Part shown: positions 60,533 through 64,000 of the stretch, in pieces
Layout of the letters: every line of letters begins with the position of its first letter
Numbering within the stretch: the stretch's first letter is position 1
Assembly (NCBI GenBank): GCA_027577595.1
Contig: JANBRJ010000019.1
Location: forward strand, 124,001 to 188,000
Length of the DNA: 64,000 bases
Reading direction: 5' to 3'
DNA from: Coemansia sp. RSA 487
Taxonomy: Eukaryota; Kickxellomycota; Kickxellomycetes; Kickxellales; Kickxellaceae
The notes under the pieces: generated by a model
The model's input: the letters and a program-made list of their open reading frames with translations, nothing else
The model's database searches: none
Told to the model about the DNA's origin: nothing
Made by a program: the position numbers and the translations under genes

Positions 60533-61213
60533 ATGTCGCTGGCAGACCTGTACAGAACAAACGATGATGATTTGGAGCAGGATGAATCGTCCGATGACGG
60601 TGAGTTCGTGCTGGAGGAGGAGGACAATAGCGACAACAGCGATGCCAACGAAAGCGGTAGCGATTCTGGTGAGAAGAATGACGATGGCAGCAATGACAAA
60701 ACGGCAGCTGTTGACGAGCACCGGAAGCGGCGGATCGACGACATATGGGGCGAAATGAACGCACCGACTGGGGAGAAGCGTGCAGGAAAAGCAGCCCGCA
60801 TAGACGATCCAGCGGATGATAAGGCATCAGATAGTGAGCGCAAGAACACGCACAATGTGCCAGACACTAAAGAAGCAGAGGCTGGGGATGGAAGCGTTCG
60901 GGAAGAGCAGCATCCAACTCCGAAAGAGGACAAAGGCGAGCCATCCGCTGAAGCTGCTAGCCGAGCGCCAATGAAGCACCGGCGGCCGGTATCCAAGTTT
61001 AGCAAGATGGCTGAAATGGTCGAACGGCGGCGCGCCAAGCGCGAGAACACGCTGGATACGGCGCGGCGGCAGTGGACGGGTTTTGTGGATTCTAAGGGAA
61101 TCCGCGACGACCTGGACAGGGCCAACAAGGACGGGTTTGTCGAACGCCAAGAGTTCCTGCGTCGCGTCGATGAGCGTACGTACCAGAACAGCAAGACCCA
61201 CCACCAAAAGTAA
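60533..61213 (+). CDS. SWC5: SWR1-complex protein Swc5 (BCNT/CFDP1 family)
   Basis: 226 residues. The first 60 are strongly acidic (DLEQDESSDDGEFVLEEEDN), fit for histone binding. The C-terminal BCNT domain (about 150-225) is clear: RRPVSKFSKMAEMVERRRAK, NTLDTARRQWTGFVDSKGIR, DDLDRANKDGFVERQEFLRR and VDERTYQN. Swc5 is needed by the SWR1 remodeller to exchange H2A for H2A.Z in nucleosomes. A short IDDIWGEMN segment in the middle (about 65-73) matches the family's nucleosome-contact region. Start at 60533 (CAATGTCG). Single-exon, length normal for a small fungal Swc5. Confidence 0.9.
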   Translation: MSLADLYRTNDDDLEQDESSDDGEFVLEEEDNSDNSDANESGSDSGEKNDDGSNDKTAAVDEHRKRRIDDIWGEMNAPTGEKRAGKAARIDDPADDKASDSERKNTHNVPDTKEAEAGDGSVREEQHPTPKEDKGEPSAEAASRAPMKHRRPVSKFSKMAEMVERRRAKRENTLDTARRQWTGFVDSKGIRDDLDRANKDGFVERQEFLRRVDERTYQNSKTHHQK

Positions 61214-62654
61214 ATACCGTTTCTATATTTTTCCCTTTGAGCGGATTGCTCTCTGATGACGTTGTGCTGAGAAACGTGGGGGAATTTTTTTATGTGACTT
61301 TGTTTTATATAGCCTGCATCTGCACGATAAAAGCTTGGCTGAATTACGCCGCCCACGTGTTCCTTTTTGGTACTTTTGTGAAACGGACAGCCTTTCCCAA
61401 AAAAGTAGGTTCCTTTTTCTCACACGGGTGCGGCGAGATAATCATCCATTCGGCCGTTTCGGAACAAGCAGGGGGAATAGAGCTGTTCCGTTAAAGAAAC
61501 CATCGCTTCTTTTTTTGCTCTACATTGTTGGCGGCGTATTAATATGCCCTCGAAAATAAATATAAAACAGCGCCCATATATCCTATATCTGTGCAGAGCA
61601 AACGAATAATACAGGTTGGCCAAAAAAGACGAGATCCTTCCCGTCCATACATGGCTCTTTTGGCCGCACAGCACGAGCCATTGGTCTATGTCTCCGCTCT
61701 TTGAATTTCTCCCTCTCTGGACGAATCGCGCAGAACGCATGGCTTTCCCCCAGTCTGTTAGATGGAGAAAAGCACACGTTAATAGGGAATGGCTTTCACA
61801 GAGGATATTGGCACATTGCGTCAATGATGCATGCCATCTCCATCTTCATATAAAAGCTGGGCTTGTCGACCTTCTTTTTGGGCATCGGCTTTAATTTCTA
61901 CCATTATCATCAGCCCCAGCTTCCTTTATTCCATTCTCTTTTTATTTTTACCCAGACACCGTCTCACACAGAAGCAACCAACAGACAACAAACCTATTTC
62001 TCAGTCGTCGCAGCTCTTTGCTTTAAATATCCTGTAATCCTAGTAGCATCTTTCTGCTTCCGCTCCTTCTCTGTCTATAAGCCTTTTCTATTATTTACTT
62101 TTCTGTGAGACACTTTGATCACTTATCCAGCACGTTTTTTTGTCTGGGTTATATTTCTGCAACATCTATTTTTAAGTAAACCCGATCAAGGTAAGTTGCG
62201 CAAATGCTTGTATTTGTCGTCTAGCTGGACGCGCACAGATGTTTGTGGCCTCCTCTCCTATCCGCACTAGCGCAGCTAGTTGGTCCTACCATTACTACGG
62301 CCAGATGACCAAATGTAGCCGCGGCATTCCTTCCTTGCCTCCCAGTTCCGCAAAAAAGGAGGTTTGCTCTTTCTAGATGGGGGTGTCTGAGCGCTGAACA
62401 ATGCAAAGCAAACTGCCATCCAGAGGAGAGAACCCCTAGCCTGTACTCTCCAGGACACACAATGCTTGTTCGGTGTTTGGCTTTGCATCCGCATCATGTG
62501 CGTGGTGGTGGTGCTGGAGGCAGATGCTTCCTACTTCTTGGCTTGGTCTCCCTTGGCACAGTCAAACCGCAACTTCCAGCTTTCTTACTTTTCTCCCTTC
62601 CCACGCTATTCACACAAAAAAATATATCCACACCTGTCTTTTTGCTAACTAGCT
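61214..62654. other. Intergenic and leader of alanine aminotransferase
   Basis: 1.44 kb, no supported coding gene. A GTAAGT at 62191 after ATCAAG and a CTAAC plus TAG at about 62645-62652 suggest a leader intron (62191-62652) ending two bases before the ATG at 62655. The middle is AT-rich with no repeats. Confidence 0.45.
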
Positions 62655-64000
62655 ATGCTTTCTTCGACTCTGTTCGCTGCCAAACGAACAACAACCATTG
62701 CCACACGTGCGTTTGCAACATCTGTAGTAAGAATGGCAAGCGCCAACGCAACTGCTATGCCTACGGGCACCGCAACAACCGCAGGAACCAAGGTCCTGAC
62801 GCTCGAGTCGATGAACCCGAATATCCGCACGATGGAGTACGCTGTCCGCGGCGCCATCCCCATCCGCGCCGACGAGCTGCACGAGCAGCTGGAAACACAA
62901 CCCGGGTCGCTTCCGTTCAAGCAAATCACACCGTGCAATATCGGCAACCCACAGCAGCTCAAGCAGAAGCCGATCACGTTTTTGCGCCAAGTAAGCGCAT
63001 TGATGGAGTACACGGATCTGCTGTCACCAGACATGATTGATACCACAAGGAAGCTGTTCCCTGCAGACGCTATTGAACGCGCCACGCGCAATCTCTCGTA
63101 TGTTGGCAACGCGGCGGGTGCTTATACGCCCTCGCTGGGCGTGCTGGAGGTGCGCAAGAACGTCGCAAAGTTCATCGAGGAGCGGGATGGGTTCCCAGCC
63201 GATCCAAAAAACATCTGTCTGACCACTGGGTAAGTTTGTTGTTTTGTTCGAAGTTCCTCGAGCGATGACTCTTTTGCAAAGTGGAGTGAGAGTGGGGAGG
63301 GGAGGACATATGTTTCTCACGCTTCTTTATCTCTCCCCCACTCCTCCTTTTCCTGCTTCGCTTTCTGCATACTGCACAGCGGAGCTGTTTCCGCAACCAG
63401 TTGCTTAATATCCGATCCCAATTGCTAACAAACTCTGAAAACTATTCCGTTACAAGCCCCACGGTTCTTGTCTTCTGTAGTGCGTCTGGAGCCATTGAGC
63501 GCGTGCTCGATATGTTGGTCTCCAACCCGAGCGTCGGCGTGATGATCCCGATCCCACAGTACCCATTGTACACCGCAACGCTAGCCCATCTGGACGCGCG
63601 CGCCGTCCCGTACTACTTGCAAGAGGAGAATGACTGGCAGCTCAGCATCAGCGACCTCGAGAGGGCGCTCAGCGAGGCACGCGCCGCTGGCACAGATGTG
63701 CGTGCGCTTGCGGTGATCAACCCAGGAAACCCGACGGGCGGGTGCCTCCTGGAATCGAACATCGCCGAAATAGTCCAGTTCTGTGAGCGCGAGCAGCTGG
63801 TGCTTCTTGCCGACGAGGTATACCAGACCAACATCTACACAGGGACCAATCCGTTCGTGTCGTTCAAGAAAGTTGTGTCGCAGCTCGGCTCCACGGTGGA
63901 GCTGTTCTCGTTGCACTCGATCTCGAAGGGCATGATCGGCGAGTGCGGGCGCCGTGGCGGATACTACGAGGCGGTCAACATCGACGACGAGATCATGGGC
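62655..64000 (+). CDS. Alanine aminotransferase, 5' part (runs off the window)
   Basis: Exon 1 is 62655-63229 and exon 2 starts at 63481 after a 251-base intron (GTAAGT, TAG) and is still open at 64000. The first 30 residues (MLSSTLFAAKRTTTIATRAF) form a likely mitochondrial signal. The fold type I aminotransferase core shows PFKQITPCNIGNPQQLKQKP, GAYTPSLGVLEVRKNVAKFI, across the junction LTTGASGAIERVLDML, then INPGNPTGGCL, LLADEVYQTNIY and, at the right edge, SLHSISKGMIGECGRRGGY with the PLP-binding Lys. These are the marks of the alanine aminotransferase group (ALT/GPT), which moves the amino group between alanine and 2-oxoglutarate. The C-terminal third is missing only because the window ends. 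Confidence 0.93.

Overview
The window looks like nuclear DNA of a filamentous, probably early-diverging fungus (Zoopagomycota/Mucoromycota-like; Kickxellomycotina would fit, but this is inference). Support: compact genes with few short GT-AG introns, one carrying a yeast-like TACTAAC branch site; fungal-type proteins (ETT1, SWC5, ATG18, GEP4, BUR1-type kinase, an Inn1/Fic1-type C2 protein); and genes absent from common yeasts (quinoid dihydropteridine reductase, a bacterial-type EF-P with a likely mitochondrial leader, HEN1, MoaA and MoaC). Coding DNA is visibly GC-richer than the AT-rich spacers. I saw no rRNA, tRNA, CRISPR array, transposon or virus-like element.

Region 1-15.2 kb: a decayed ABCC-transporter fragment at the left edge, then CCNQ-type cyclin, SSU72, a stray RZ-type zinc finger, a C2/poly-Gln protein, mitochondrial EF-P, dihydropteridine reductase, a broken unrecognised ORF, mitochondrial uS11m, the DEAH helicase PRP43 and a seven-helix membrane protein with a long Gln/Pro/Met-rich tail.

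Region 15.9-29.8 kb is the unusual part: seven intact secreted low-complexity proteins plus one frame-broken relative, all on the + strand, single-exon, separated by roughly 0.4-1.2 kb of AT-rich spacer. They combine a few modules (Cys/Pro, Gly-Gly-Cys, Gly-Gly-Tyr, His-His-Glu-Pro-Cys-Cys, pure poly-Cys, Glu/Gly and poly-Pro) behind signal peptides. They look like a birth-and-death family of extracellular coat or cell-wall proteins that could be cross-linked by disulfides or bind metals. This is the best candidate for an undescribed system.

Region 31-64 kb returns to housekeeping genes: a two-RRM protein, GEP4 (cardiolipin pathway), DCC1 (cohesion), a 2-Cys peroxiredoxin, NAA50, a CTK2-type cyclin, a seven-helix receptor-like protein, a 3.4-kb stretch without a recognisable gene, a secreted subtilase, three-exon MHF2/CENP-X, adjacent but unfused MoaC and MoaA, prolyl-tRNA synthetase with an added YbaK-like domain, a BUR1/CDK9 kinase, HEN1, ATG18, ETT1, SWC5 and the 5' part of alanine aminotransferase running off the right edge.

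Functionally, several genes act on RNA polymerase II or its CTD (SSU72, CTK2, BUR1/CDK9, perhaps the CCNQ cyclin). Others serve mitochondria (EF-P, uS11m, GEP4, possibly MoaA/MoaC). These are scattered housekeeping genes, not operons. Many neighbours are divergent or closely convergent pairs. Starts were set at the first plausible ATG, and exon joins were read from splice sites and family alignment by eye.
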